NCBI GenBank assembly: GCA_947165505.1
Contig: CAMVAT010000001.1
Location: 1-64,000 of the forward strand
DNA length: 64,000 bases
Origin: an uncultured Prevotellaceae bacterium
Lineage (GTDB): Bacteria; Bacteroidota; Bacteroidia; Bacteroidales; Bacteroidaceae
Direction: 5' to 3'
Both the position numbers and the translations under genes were made by a program. Each line of letters starts with the position of its first letter. The stretch's first letter is position 1. Shown one piece after another: positions 1 through 8,140 of the stretch. The notes under the pieces are model-generated. The model saw only the letters and a list, made by a program, of their open reading frames with translations, was not told the DNA's origin and searched no databases.

Positions 1-85
1 TCCGGTGCTAACGCATTGATAGTCAGTTAAAGTCGTTTTCGAGGAGGTGAAGTAAGACTGACAAGCAAACAACTAACAATAATAG

Positions 86-120
86 AAATCCCGTATAATT
101 CAAGTAATTATGCGGGATTT
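86..120 (+). terminator. hairpin, probable terminator for a unit left of the window
   Basis: A 15-bp stem (AAATCCCGTATAATT paired with AATTATGCGGGATTT, one G-T pair) closes a 5-nt loop and is followed by a T-rich run. It probably ends a plus-strand transcript arriving from outside the window. A bidirectional role is possible. Confidence 0.6.
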
Positions 121-174
121 GCTTTTGGTTAAACTCTGTGATTATGACATTCTAGGCAGAATTATGTCGTACTA

Positions 175-217
175 AAGAAATCTCCGCGGAGAACCAAGTT
201 CTGCACGGAGATTTCTT
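175..217 (-). terminator. terminator of the FucI-like gene
   Basis: A 12-bp perfect stem (AAGAAATCTCCG with CGGAGATTTCTT) lies just downstream of the minus-strand isomerase stop codon. Its A/T-rich outer ends match an intrinsic terminator. Confidence 0.65.
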
Positions 218-243
218 ATACTGTCGTTTAAACTGCTACAGGA

Positions 244-1761
244 TTAGACGAACGGGTTCTCTGTGGGATAATAATTACCCTTCGGGAAATTGTAGTCAAT
301 CTCATCGACGGGGATGCCCATGTACTTCAGCACCTCCCAGAGATATTTACCTGCATGCTCGAACATCACGGCGGCGTGGTGCGGATAGTGCTTCTCGATG
401 AGCACGTGACGATAGAAGCGGCTCATGTTCTTGATGCCGAAGATGCCGATAGAACCGAACGAGCGGGTAGCCACGGGCAGGATCTCGCCCTGTGCGATAT
501 AAGCGCGGAGCTTGGTGTCGGCGGTTGACTGCAGGCGGTAAACAGTGGCCTTTCCGGGCTTCAGGTCGCCCTCGAGCGTGCCGTTGGTCACCTCTACAGG
601 CAGAGCGCGGGCCATGATGCGCTGGAAGCACATCTGGCAGCTACACACCTTCGACGAGGCGGTGTTGCCGCAGTGGAAGCCCATAAAGATATCTTTGTCG
701 GTATAGCTGTCGCACTCAAACGTCTTGCCCTTGATGCTCTCCTCGTACATGTCGCTGGGCACGGAGTTGTTGATGTCGAGCAGTGTGACGGCATCCTGAG
801 TGATACATGTGCCGATGTACTCCGACAGGGCACCATAGATATCCACCTCGCAAGCCACGGGGATGCCACGGCCTGTCAAGCGGCTGTTGACATAGCAGGG
901 CACGAAGCCGAACATGGTCTGGAATGCGGGCCAGCACTTGTTGGCCATGGCCACGAACTGGCGCGAGCCTTTGTGTGCCTCGATCCAGTCGAGCAGGGTC
1001 AACTCATATTGAGCCAGTTTGGGCAGCACCGACGGAATCTTGTTGCCAGTGCCCAACTCGGCCACCATATCTTTCACCACATCGTCGATGCGCGGGTCGC
1101 CCTCGTGCTTCTGGAATGCCTCGAGCAGGTCAAGCTCTGAGTTCTCCTCAATCTCCACATCGAGGTCATACAGTGCCCGGATAGGCGCGTTGCAAGCGAG
1201 GAAGTTGTTAGGACGCGGACCGAAACTGATGATCTTCAGGTTCTGCAGACCTACGATGGCACGTGCGATGGGCACGAACTCGTGTATCATCTCTGCACAC
1301 TGTGCTGCGTCGCCTACAGGCTCTTCGGGGATATAGGCACGTGTCTTGCGCAGCGAGAGGGCCTGGCTGGCATTCAGCATACCGCAGTAGGCGTCGCCAC
1401 GGCCGTCGATCAGGTTGTTCTGTGTCTCTTCGGCAGCGGCGCAGAACATGGTGGGGCCTTGGAACCAGTCGGCAATCATTGTCTCGGAAATCTCCGGACC
1501 GAAATTGCCCAGATACACGCAGAGTGCGTTACACCCGGCTTTCTTCACATCCTCAAGAGCCTGCTGAGCATGTATCTCACTCTCGACGATGCAGATGGGG
1601 CACTCGTAGATATCGGCAGCGCCAAATTTCTCTACATACTTGGCTATCACGGCCTTACGACGGTTTACCGCCAATGACTCAGGAAAACAATCGCGGCTAA
1701 CAGCCACGATACCAATCTTAATTACAGGTACATTGTTCATGTTGATAATATGTTTGTTCAC
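244..1761 (-). CDS. L-fucose/L-arabinose isomerase-like protein
   Basis: The 505-residue product resembles the FucI/AraA-type aldose-ketose isomerases, which use a divalent metal to interconvert a sugar and its ketose in the cytoplasm. Likely metal ligands are Glu305 (in ACEVDIYG), Asp329 (LLDINN) and His363 (GFHCGN), spaced as an E-D-H triad. It is shorter than classical FucI (about 590 residues), so the natural substrate is uncertain. A Cys-rich patch (KVCSCQMC, about 371-378) follows the putative metal His. The gene is monocistronic, with a strong terminator directly downstream. No sugar-utilisation neighbours adjoin it, so the sugar cannot be inferred from context. Confidence 0.75.
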   Translation of the reverse strand: MNKHIINMNNVPVIKIGIVAVSRDCFPESLAVNRRKAVIAKYVEKFGAADIYECPICIVESEIHAQQALEDVKKAGCNALCVYLGNFGPEISETMIADWFQGPTMFCAAAEETQNNLIDGRGDAYCGMLNASQALSLRKTRAYIPEEPVGDAAQCAEMIHEFVPIARAIVGLQNLKIISFGPRPNNFLACNAPIRALYDLDVEIEENSELDLLEAFQKHEGDPRIDDVVKDMVAELGTGNKIPSVLPKLAQYELTLLDWIEAHKGSRQFVAMANKCWPAFQTMFGFVPCYVNSRLTGRGIPVACEVDIYGALSEYIGTCITQDAVTLLDINNSVPSDMYEESIKGKTFECDSYTDKDIFMGFHCGNTASSKVCSCQMCFQRIMARALPVEVTNGTLEGDLKPGKATVYRLQSTADTKLRAYIAQGEILPVATRSFGSIGIFGIKNMSRFYRHVLIEKHYPHHAAVMFEHAGKYLWEVLKYMGIPVDEIDYNFPKGNYYPTENPFV

Positions 1762-1824
1762 AAAAAAATATTCATTACAAGGTGTAAAGGTACATCTTTT
1801 TTTTCAAATACCTCACTTTTTCAA

Positions 1825-1980
1825 TTATTTTTCAGAAAAAATATAATTCTTTGTTGACATATCATAATACAGGGCCTCCAGTTCCTGCAATGTCAAGCTC
1901 TCCACTGCGCGCTCTATCACTCTGACCAACTCTTCACGCCGGTCATCGTCAGACTGTCCATAACGTCCGGTGTATGCCAT
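1825..1980 (-). CDS. small acidic protein of unknown function (51 aa)
   Basis: The frame starts MAYTGRYGQSDDDRREEL and ends KNYIFSEK before TAA. It is rich in Asp/Glu and Arg, with a predicted amphipathic helix in the middle (EELVRVIERAVESLTLQELEAL region). It begins 4 nt after the stop of the 60-aa gene upstream, so the two are probably cotranscribed. Clean codon use and tight spacing support coding. No domain is recognised. Confidence 0.55.
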   Translation of the reverse strand: MAYTGRYGQSDDDRREELVRVIERAVESLTLQELEALYYDMSTKNYIFSEK

Positions 1981-1984
1981 CTGT

Positions 1985-2167
1985 CTAATATTTAGTGAAT
2001 TGATACTTGTCTCTCAACTCTTGTTTCTTCTCTTCGGTCTGAGAGGTGAAATAACCTTTCCAACCCGGGCAGAAGTTAATATGCCAACGCCAGAACCTGC
2101 CTAACAACGACTTGGGCTGCTTGTCGTAACGCGCCCTGAACTTACAATTCTCACATTGATGTGCCAT
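1985..2167 (-). CDS. small Cys-containing conserved hypothetical protein (60 aa)
   Basis: This short soluble protein begins MAHQCENCKFRARYDK and contains a CxxC pair (Cys5, Cys8), a third Cys in NFCPGW near residue 33, and an aromatic LLGRFWRWHINF segment. The arrangement suggests a small metal-binding or redox fold, although only three Cys are present. It is the first gene of a two-gene unit with the 51-aa gene and is divergent from the AlkD-like gene. I recall similar small proteins in Bacteroidales, but the function is unknown. Confidence 0.65.
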   Translation of the reverse strand: MAHQCENCKFRARYDKQPKSLLGRFWRWHINFCPGWKGYFTSQTEEKKQELRDKYQFTKY

Positions 2168-2194
2168 TTGATCTATTCTTTACGTTTCAGGCCA

Positions 2195-2223
2195 CAAATG
2201 TAGCAATATTTTTGCTAATCAAA
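2195..2223 (-). promoter_or_regulatory. promoter of the small two-gene unit
   Basis: Read on the minus strand, TACATTTG (2195-2202) matches the Bacteroidetes -7 consensus TAnnTTTG. A TTTG at 2220-2223 sits 17 nt upstream, slightly close. Confidence 0.45.
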
Positions 2224-2276
2224 TCATATTTGCCAAAAAATATTACTCTATTCACGGCTATCCGTCGCTTTATTCG

Positions 2277-2284
2277 TACATTTG
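2277..2284 (+). promoter_or_regulatory. -7 element for the AlkD-like gene
   Basis: TACATTTG matches TAnnTTTG about 65 nt before the chosen ATG. No convincing -33 TTTG is present at the right distance. Confidence 0.4.
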
Positions 2285-2350
2285 CACCTGACATCGCCCT
2301 GCCCTATCACATGGCACGGGCAATATGACAAACGAAAAAGACAGAGAGTG

Positions 2351-3112
2351 ATGACGACGGCTGACGAGATTATCGAGTATATGGAGGCGCAGCGCGATGA
2401 CGTGCAGCGCGGGGTGCTGATGCGTTTTTTCAAGACGGGGCGCGGCGAATACGGCGAGGGGGACGAGTTCTTAGGGCTGAAAGTGCCACAGACGCGCGAG
2501 GTGGTCAAGGCGGCCAAAGACACGCCGCTCGGCGAGATACCCACACTGCTGATGTCGCGCTGGCACGAGGTGCGGCTCTGCGGCCTGCTGCTGCTCGTGG
2601 CACAGTTTGAGCGACTGGCTACTAAACGGCTGGAAAACGACCACGATGCCATCACCCGGCGTGATGACATCGTGTCGCTATATCTGAAATATGCCGACCA
2701 AGCCAACAACTGGGATTTGGTCGATCTGTCGGCACCAAAGATTCTCGGACATTGGCTGCTCTTGCCCACCCGTCTGGCCGGCGGTACCGAAAAAGGTAAA
2801 CGGCAGGTGCTCGACGCATTGGCCAGCAGCACCTGTCTGTGGCGCCAGCGCATGAGCATGGTGTGCACGTGGAAGACCACGCAGCAGGGCGACCCGTCGT
2901 GGTGTCTGCGCTATGCAGAGATTCACCTGCACCACCCCCACGACTTGATGCACAAGGCCGTGGGGTGGATGCTGCGTGAGATGGGCAAGCGTGTGTCAAT
3001 GCCGCTCCTGCGTGATTTTCTCCACCAACATGCCCATGAGATGCCACGCACTGCGCTACGCTACGCCATCGAAAAGATGCCGGAAGCGGAGCGCAGACAG
3101 TGGATGGGGTGA
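2351..3112 (+). CDS. AlkD-like DNA alkylation repair protein
   Basis: The product has 253 residues from the ATG at 2351. An in-frame ATG exists at 2282, but it lies on top of the -7 promoter element, so the later start is preferred. The protein is all-helical in appearance, like the HEAT-repeat DNA glycosylases AlkC/AlkD that remove alkylated bases. The family signature NNWDLVD lies at about residues 119-125, with LSAPKILG following; in AlkD this Trp/Asp pair lines the lesion-binding cleft. It converges on recA with only 10 bp between the stop codons, a location in keeping with DNA repair. Confidence 0.85.
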   Translation: MTTADEIIEYMEAQRDDVQRGVLMRFFKTGRGEYGEGDEFLGLKVPQTREVVKAAKDTPLGEIPTLLMSRWHEVRLCGLLLLVAQFERLATKRLENDHDAITRRDDIVSLYLKYADQANNWDLVDLSAPKILGHWLLLPTRLAGGTEKGKRQVLDALASSTCLWRQRMSMVCTWKTTQQGDPSWCLRYAEIHLHHPHDLMHKAVGWMLREMGKRVSMPLLRDFLHQHAHEMPRTALRYAIEKMPEAERRQWMG

Positions 3113-3122
3113 ATACGCCCTG

Positions 3123-4139
<1,017 letters not shown>

Positions 4140-4140
4140 T

Positions 4141-4190
4141 GTTTTTGTTGAGGGGGCAAGGGGCAGGGAGCAGGGGGCAAGAGATTACCA
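4141..4190. repeat. heptad-type GGGGCAG repeat upstream of recA
   Basis: The spacer contains degenerate 7-nt units (GGGGCAA, GGGGCAG, GGAGCAG, GGGGCAA) ending in an AGAGAT box. The same motif recurs near 4710-4738 (opposite orientation), 20756, 35795 and 37115. Confidence 0.7.
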
Positions 4191-4213
4191 TGCTGATGCC
4201 GGATGCCCATGTT

Positions 4214-4597
4214 TTATGAATTATTTTGCCTGTTTAATTTATCTTCCAATGATTTTTTGAGACCTAAAAGTTTGCGCGCTAAAACAGCCATCTTTTCCTC
4301 ATTACTTTTCAAATCTTCATCCGAGATATACGCAAGGAGATGAGCGATTTCCAATTGACACATTGTTTCTGTAAGAGAGCCATTCGCTATATCTAAGAAA
4401 TGGATTCTTTCTTTGATTGAAAAGCGGCCCATCCCTTCTGCTATATTGGATGGTATCGAGATAACGGCTCTTTTGATTTGATCGGTCAGTGCAAATTGCT
4501 CCTTAGAAGGGAATTTCATCGTCAGTTCATATACGCTCTTCACTTGCTGCAATGACTCTTGATAAACATCCAACTTTCTATAAAAGAAATCGTTCAT
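4214..4597 (-). CDS. four-helix-bundle protein (S23/IVP family)
   Basis: The 127-residue all-helical protein has the layout of the family named after proteins encoded in 23S rRNA intervening sequences. Features include SLQQVKSVYELTMKFP at the start, SIPSNIAEGMGR at about 52-63 (a family hallmark), and a C-terminal helix with LLGLKKSLEDKL. Members are often free-standing in Bacteroidetes chromosomes, as here. The biochemical role is unknown. It lies upstream of recA on the same strand, and repeat-bearing spacers flank it on both sides. Confidence 0.85.
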   Translation of the reverse strand: MNDFFYRKLDVYQESLQQVKSVYELTMKFPSKEQFALTDQIKRAVISIPSNIAEGMGRFSIKERIHFLDIANGSLTETMCQLEIAHLLAYISDEDLKSNEEKMAVLARKLLGLKKSLEDKLNRQNNS

Positions 4598-4740
4598 GCA
4601 TCTACGTATTTATAAGTATGAAATAGAAAGAGATGGCCTGAGGCTTAGAGGCTGTACGACATGAGCAAAGATATCAATACAAGCATCATTGGCTGAGTAT
4701 TCTCCTGCTCCATGCCCCTTGCCCCCTGCCCCAAAAACTC

Positions 4741-5976
4741 TTAAACTTCTAAATCTCCATCAAACTCCTCATGCCACGGCAGTCCCTGCTTGTTGAGCTG
4801 CTCCATGAATGGATCGGGGTCGAACTCCTCGACGTTCCACACGCCGGGCTTGCGCCATAGGCCCTTGAAGAACATCATGGCACCAATCATGGCCGGTACG
4901 CCTGTGGTGTAACTCACGCCCTGCATGCCCGTCTCTTCGTAAGCCGCCTGATGCGAACAGTTGTTATAGACGTAGTAGGTGCGCTCCTTGCCGTCTTTGA
5001 CGCCACGGATACGGCACCCGATGGATGTCTCACCCTCGTAGTTCTCGCCCAGGTCCTGCGGGTTGGGCAGCACGGCTTTGAGGAATTGCAGGGGCACAAT
5101 CTTCACCCGCGCGGTGCCGGTGCCATCGGCCAGGGGTGCCTCGTATTCTATCTCGTCGATGCGGCTCATGCCGATGTTCTGTATCACGTCGAGATAGGTC
5201 AGATACTGCTGCCCGAAGGTCATCCAGAAGCGTGCCTGCCGGATGGTGGGATAGTTCTTCACCAGGCTCTCCAGTTCCTCGTGGTGCATCAGGTAGCTCT
5301 CGCGCGGTCCGATGTTGGGATAGGTGAGCGCCTTGTGCACCGACAGCGGCTCGGTCTCTATCCACTCGCCGTCTTTGTAGTAGAGGCCTTTCTGTGTAAT
5401 CTCGCGGATGTTGATCTCGGGGTTGAAGTTAGTGGCGAACGCCTTGTGATGGTTGCCGGCATTGCAGTCCACGATGTCGAGCGTGTGTATCTCGTCGAAG
5501 TGGTGCTTGGCGGCGTAGGCGGTGTAGATGCCGCTCACGCCCGGGTCGAAACCGCAGCCGAGGATGGCACACAAGCCAGCCTGCTCAAACCGCTCTTTAT
5601 AGGCCCACTGCCATGAGTATTCGAAGTGCGCCTCGTCTTTGGGTTCGTAGTTGGCCGTGTCTAAGTAGTTGCATCCGCAGGCCAGACAGGCCTCCATGAT
5701 GGTGAGGTCTTGATAGGGCAGCGCCAGGTTGACCACCAGTTCGGGCTGGTAGTCGCTGAAGAGCGCCTTCAACTGCTCCACATCGTCGGCATCCACCTGT
5801 GCCGTACGGATGGGCATGTCATATCCTTTGTCGTGGATGGCTTTGACCAGAGCGTCGCATTTCTCCTTGCGGCGGCTGGCAATCATAAAGTCAGTGAACA
5901 CGTCGGCATTCTGCACGATTTTGAATGCGGCGACTGTAGCGACGCCTCCGGCGCCAATCATTAGTACTTTTCCCAT
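4741..5976 (-). CDS. carboxy(nor)spermidine dehydrogenase (saccharopine dehydrogenase family)
   Basis: The predicted reaction is NADPH-dependent condensation of aspartate semialdehyde with putrescine or diaminopropane to carboxyspermidine or carboxynorspermidine. This is the alternative polyamine route of Bacteroidetes. The 411-residue protein starts MGKVLMIGAGGVATVAAF with a GxGGxA Rossmann motif at residues 8-13. It continues with saccharopine-dehydrogenase-type segments (LACGCNYLDTANYEP, CAILGCGFDPGVSG). The partner decarboxylase is not in the window. The frame is open far upstream of this ATG, but that stretch crosses the promoter and 7-nt repeats, so the start at 5976 is chosen. Saccharopine dehydrogenase proper is the alternative call. 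Confidence 0.85.
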   Translation of the reverse strand: MGKVLMIGAGGVATVAAFKIVQNADVFTDFMIASRRKEKCDALVKAIHDKGYDMPIRTAQVDADDVEQLKALFSDYQPELVVNLALPYQDLTIMEACLACGCNYLDTANYEPKDEAHFEYSWQWAYKERFEQAGLCAILGCGFDPGVSGIYTAYAAKHHFDEIHTLDIVDCNAGNHHKAFATNFNPEINIREITQKGLYYKDGEWIETEPLSVHKALTYPNIGPRESYLMHHEELESLVKNYPTIRQARFWMTFGQQYLTYLDVIQNIGMSRIDEIEYEAPLADGTGTARVKIVPLQFLKAVLPNPQDLGENYEGETSIGCRIRGVKDGKERTYYVYNNCSHQAAYEETGMQGVSYTTGVPAMIGAMMFFKGLWRKPGVWNVEEFDPDPFMEQLNKQGLPWHEEFDGDLEV

Positions 5977-6008
5977 ATTTGTGTTTTTGATGATGATATT
6001 TCGAATTG

Positions 6009-6040
6009 CAAAGTTAAATATTTTATTTGGATTATACAAG
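6009..6040 (-). promoter_or_regulatory. promoter of the polyamine dehydrogenase gene
   Basis: On the minus strand CTTG (6037-6040), a 20-nt spacer and TAACTTTG (6009-6016) match the Bacteroidetes sigma-ABfr promoter. The start codon is about 33 nt downstream. Confidence 0.7.
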
Positions 6041-6057
6041 ATTTTGTTCTTACACTT

Positions 6058-6127
6058 TGTTGAGGGTTGAGTGATTTGTGTTGAGGGTCGAGGGTTGAGG
6101 GTTGAGGGTCGAGGGTTGAGGTCGAGG
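6058..6127. repeat. GTTGAGG/GTCGAGG heptad repeat
   Basis: About nine degenerate 7-nt units (GTTGAGG, GTCGAGG) sit between the polyamine dehydrogenase promoter and the next gene's stop codon. They may form a short transcribed spacer. Confidence 0.8.
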
Positions 6128-6131
6128 ACCT

Positions 6132-6821
6132 CTACACCTCCTCTCCCCGGATGCCGAGTGCTACCATGAGCGAGTAGCCGAGGATATCCTGCTGGAAACG
6201 GCCCTCGGGCATGGGCTGCATGGCGAAGACGGTGACGTGACGGTCGGCGGGAGCACCTTGCAACAGTTGGCTCACGCGGTCGTAGTCGGCCTCGTCGGGC
6301 ACTACCATGATGTGCTTCGTGCCGGGCTGTTCGAGGGCCAGGGCCAAGGCATCGCACAACAGGTCGGCTCCGCCCACGTCGGGTTCAGTCTGTGGTGCCG
6401 AGAATACGAACTCACCGAGCGGTCCTTTGAAGGCTTGCCCGTCGATCTCTGTGGCGAAGAGGGATGGCACGAAATGGTCGAGTGCCTTGGTGGCGGCGCG
6501 GTGTACGAGCACCACCTGTGTGAGGTGGTCGCCCTCGCGCAGTCCGCCGTCTTGTGCTAAGCACTCGGTCCACCGCGCCAGGTCGGCGCGTGGTATGCGC
6601 CTGCCCAGCATCCGCTCAAAGTGGGCGCTCATGTCGGCCGCCACGCGGTCTAAGTGGTCGGCATCGACGATGATGAAAGCCACCCCCGTACTGGTCTCCC
6701 CCGTACTGGCCTCCCCCGTACCCCCTCCGAAGGAGGGGGACACTGGTTGCGTCTTTTTTGGTGTTTCTTTTTGTATGATAGGGTCTTGTTCCATAGTCAT
6801 TATTGATGGTTGTTCATTCAA
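6132..6821 (-). CDS. uncharacterised Bacteroidales protein with in-frame palindromic repeat
   Basis: This 229-residue soluble protein has no domain I can name with confidence; it resembles a Bacteroidales-only DUF family of about 200 residues. The conserved-looking body starts near residue 45 (STGVAFIIVDADHLDRVA) and ends with DILGYSLMVALGIRG. Residues about 28-46 (PSFGGGTGEASTGETSTG) are encoded by a G/C-rich palindromic repeat also found in the PEP-synthase-like gene at 52.6 kb, so they are probably an insertion. The start could also be the internal Met8. It lies downstream of the nucleotidyltransferase gene on the same strand, with a 41-bp spacer. Confidence 0.6.
   Translation of the reverse strand: MNEQPSIMTMEQDPIIQKETPKKTQPVSPSFGGGTGEASTGETSTGVAFIIVDADHLDRVAADMSAHFERMLGRRIPRADLARWTECLAQDGGLREGDHLTQVVLVHRAATKALDHFVPSLFATEIDGQAFKGPLGEFVFSAPQTEPDVGGADLLCDALALALEQPGTKHIMVVPDEADYDRVSQLLQGAPADRHVTVFAMQPMPEGRFQQDILGYSLMVALGIRGEEV
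6690..6745. repeat. in-frame palindromic coding repeat, copy in the 229-aa gene
   Basis: Two short units (CTCCCCCGTACTGGC-like) are followed by a CCCCCTCC/GGAGGGGG hairpin with a 3-nt loop. Read on the minus strand it encodes the SPSFGGGTGEAS type of peptide. The related block is at 52618-52712. Confidence 0.75.
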
Positions 6822-6834
6822 TTAGTAACAATTC

Positions 6835-6871
6835 TCAAATCTCAAACCTCAAATCTCAAACCTCAAACCTC
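6835..6871. repeat. CTCAAAT/CTCAAAC heptad repeat
   Basis: Five 7-nt units (CTCAAAT, CTCAAAC alternating) fill the spacer between two minus-strand genes and run into the stop region of the nucleotidyltransferase gene. The reverse complement matches the GAGATTT/GAGGTTT array at 25795-25848. Confidence 0.8.
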
Positions 6872-7987
6872 ATGCTTATTCATGATTTGTTTCAGGCTCT
6901 TTTTGTAGTATCCCAACAACCGCGGGATGCCTTGTCGGGGGAAGAGGTGTGCACGCGGCACGTAGAAGGCTGTGTATCGGCGTAGCGAATACCATTTGTG
7001 GGCCAAGACGTGCTTGGGCTGGTTGGCCTCCCACTCACGCCGCATGTCTTTACCGAAGTTGCTGCCTGCCATGAGCATACGCATCAGCTTGTCAGCCGCC
7101 CTTCTACGCCGGTCACGGAAGAGGGGCATCTCCTCCTGCGGCAGACCTAAGTGGCGCACCGCCATCAGGCCAAACAGTTGCCAAGCGTGCAACAGTCCGA
7201 AGGCTTTGAGCCATCGGCGCACCTCGTCGTGGTCTATCTCGTCGCGACACACATGCAGGCACCGCAGCCAGTCGCACACCTGTCGTAGTCCGACACCCTC
7301 TCTGAGGAAGTGGAAATAGAAATGGATGAAGATGTAGATGGCGTCGAAGGTGGCCGACGGCACAGTCAATGGGGTTCCGCCAACTTCTATCTGCCGTGTG
7401 CGATGAGCCAGTTCGTCGTTGCTCCACTCATCGACCAAGGCGGCTATCTTGGCGTCAGAGGGACAGAACACGTGGTAGTGCAGTTCTATCTCTATCCCGC
7501 CAACCTCAGCATTGCGGTGCTTGGCGCGGTTGCCCTCTTCCTTCACCTCAAAGCCGGGCATCTCACGTGCCAGACGGTCAGTGATGGCATCGGTCTGGCT
7601 GCCGGTGTAGCAGTCGATGTCGCCGCAGACGCGCAGGGCCGGTTGCGGGTAGTAGCGTGCCACGCCCTGCCCCTTGAGCAACATGGCATGAAAGCGACAG
7701 CGCTGCATGGCCTGTGCCAGTGCCACGAGCACGTCGTTCACCTTCTGGTTACTCTTCGAGATCTGCATCATCACTTTCATGCAGGCCTGCACCAGAGTCT
7801 CATTGTCTTGTGTTTCGGCGATATGTTTCACCTGCTGTGCCACCAGTCCCTGCACGGTGTGCCGAAAGGCCTTCTCCATGATGCCCTGCCAGTCGGCTCC
7901 GCCCTCAAACAGACTCATGTCGGGTTTCTCATCCCACAGGGCACAGCGCAGAAGATGAAGGAACAGACTACTTTGAACGTTGAACAT
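6863..7987 (-). CDS. nucleotidyltransferase family protein (NTP_transf_5-like)
   Basis: The 374-residue protein resembles the uncharacterised nucleotidyltransferase family found in Bacteroidetes and in capsule or peptide-modification loci. The diagnostic elements are LLKGQGVARYYP (about 103-114) followed by RVCGDIDCYTG, whose GDID (122-125) would supply two catalytic Asp. A further conserved stretch is IEIELHYHVF. The C-terminal half is helical and Arg/Trp-rich. No partner with a defined pathway adjoins it, so the acceptor is unknown. The first codons (MFNVQSSLF) overlap a TTGAACA-type repeat, so the true start may lie at a later Met. Confidence 0.75.
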   Translation of the reverse strand: MFNVQSSLFLHLLRCALWDEKPDMSLFEGGADWQGIMEKAFRHTVQGLVAQQVKHIAETQDNETLVQACMKVMMQISKSNQKVNDVLVALAQAMQRCRFHAMLLKGQGVARYYPQPALRVCGDIDCYTGSQTDAITDRLAREMPGFEVKEEGNRAKHRNAEVGGIEIELHYHVFCPSDAKIAALVDEWSNDELAHRTRQIEVGGTPLTVPSATFDAIYIFIHFYFHFLREGVGLRQVCDWLRCLHVCRDEIDHDEVRRWLKAFGLLHAWQLFGLMAVRHLGLPQEEMPLFRDRRRRAADKLMRMLMAGSNFGKDMRREWEANQPKHVLAHKWYSLRRYTAFYVPRAHLFPRQGIPRLLGYYKKSLKQIMNKHEV

Positions 7988-8042
7988 TGAACATTAAAAT
8001 TTTAAGAGGTGAGTGGTGAGAGGTAAAAGGTAAGAGATATGG
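7973..8042. repeat. TTGAACA and GAGAGGT heptad repeats
   Basis: TTGAACATTGAACATT is followed by GAGGTGA, GTGGTGA, GAGGTAA and AAGGTAA units and ends AGAGATATG. The spacer links the TPR gene to the nucleotidyltransferase gene. Confidence 0.75.
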
Positions 8043-8082
8043 TATGAGTTGTGTCAATATGCAGCGGGCATTTGTGTCAACA

Positions 8083-8110
8083 AAGCCCCACCTCGTGCGA
8101 GGCAGGGCTT
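8083..8110 (-). terminator. hairpin after the TPR gene
   Basis: The stem AAGCCCTGCCTCG / CGAGGTGGGGCTT (minus strand) closes a 2-3 nt loop 31 nt after the TPR gene stop. The following T-run is short, so termination may be partial. Confidence 0.5.
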
Positions 8111-8140
8111 GTTATATGGATGAAGTGTCGATGTCAGGCA

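Larger units (their letters stand above)
1..243. other. left-edge intergenic segment
   Basis: No complete gene is visible. On the plus strand bases 1-30 read nine codons ending in TAA, which could be the tail of a gene entering from the left, but this is too short to support. The rest holds two hairpins, listed separately, that close transcription units arriving from either side. Confidence 0.3.

Noticed and set aside
4214..4597. Sign of a 23S rRNA intervening sequence
   Set aside because: The four-helix-bundle family is named for such elements, but no rRNA flanks the gene; chromosomal free-standing copies are common.
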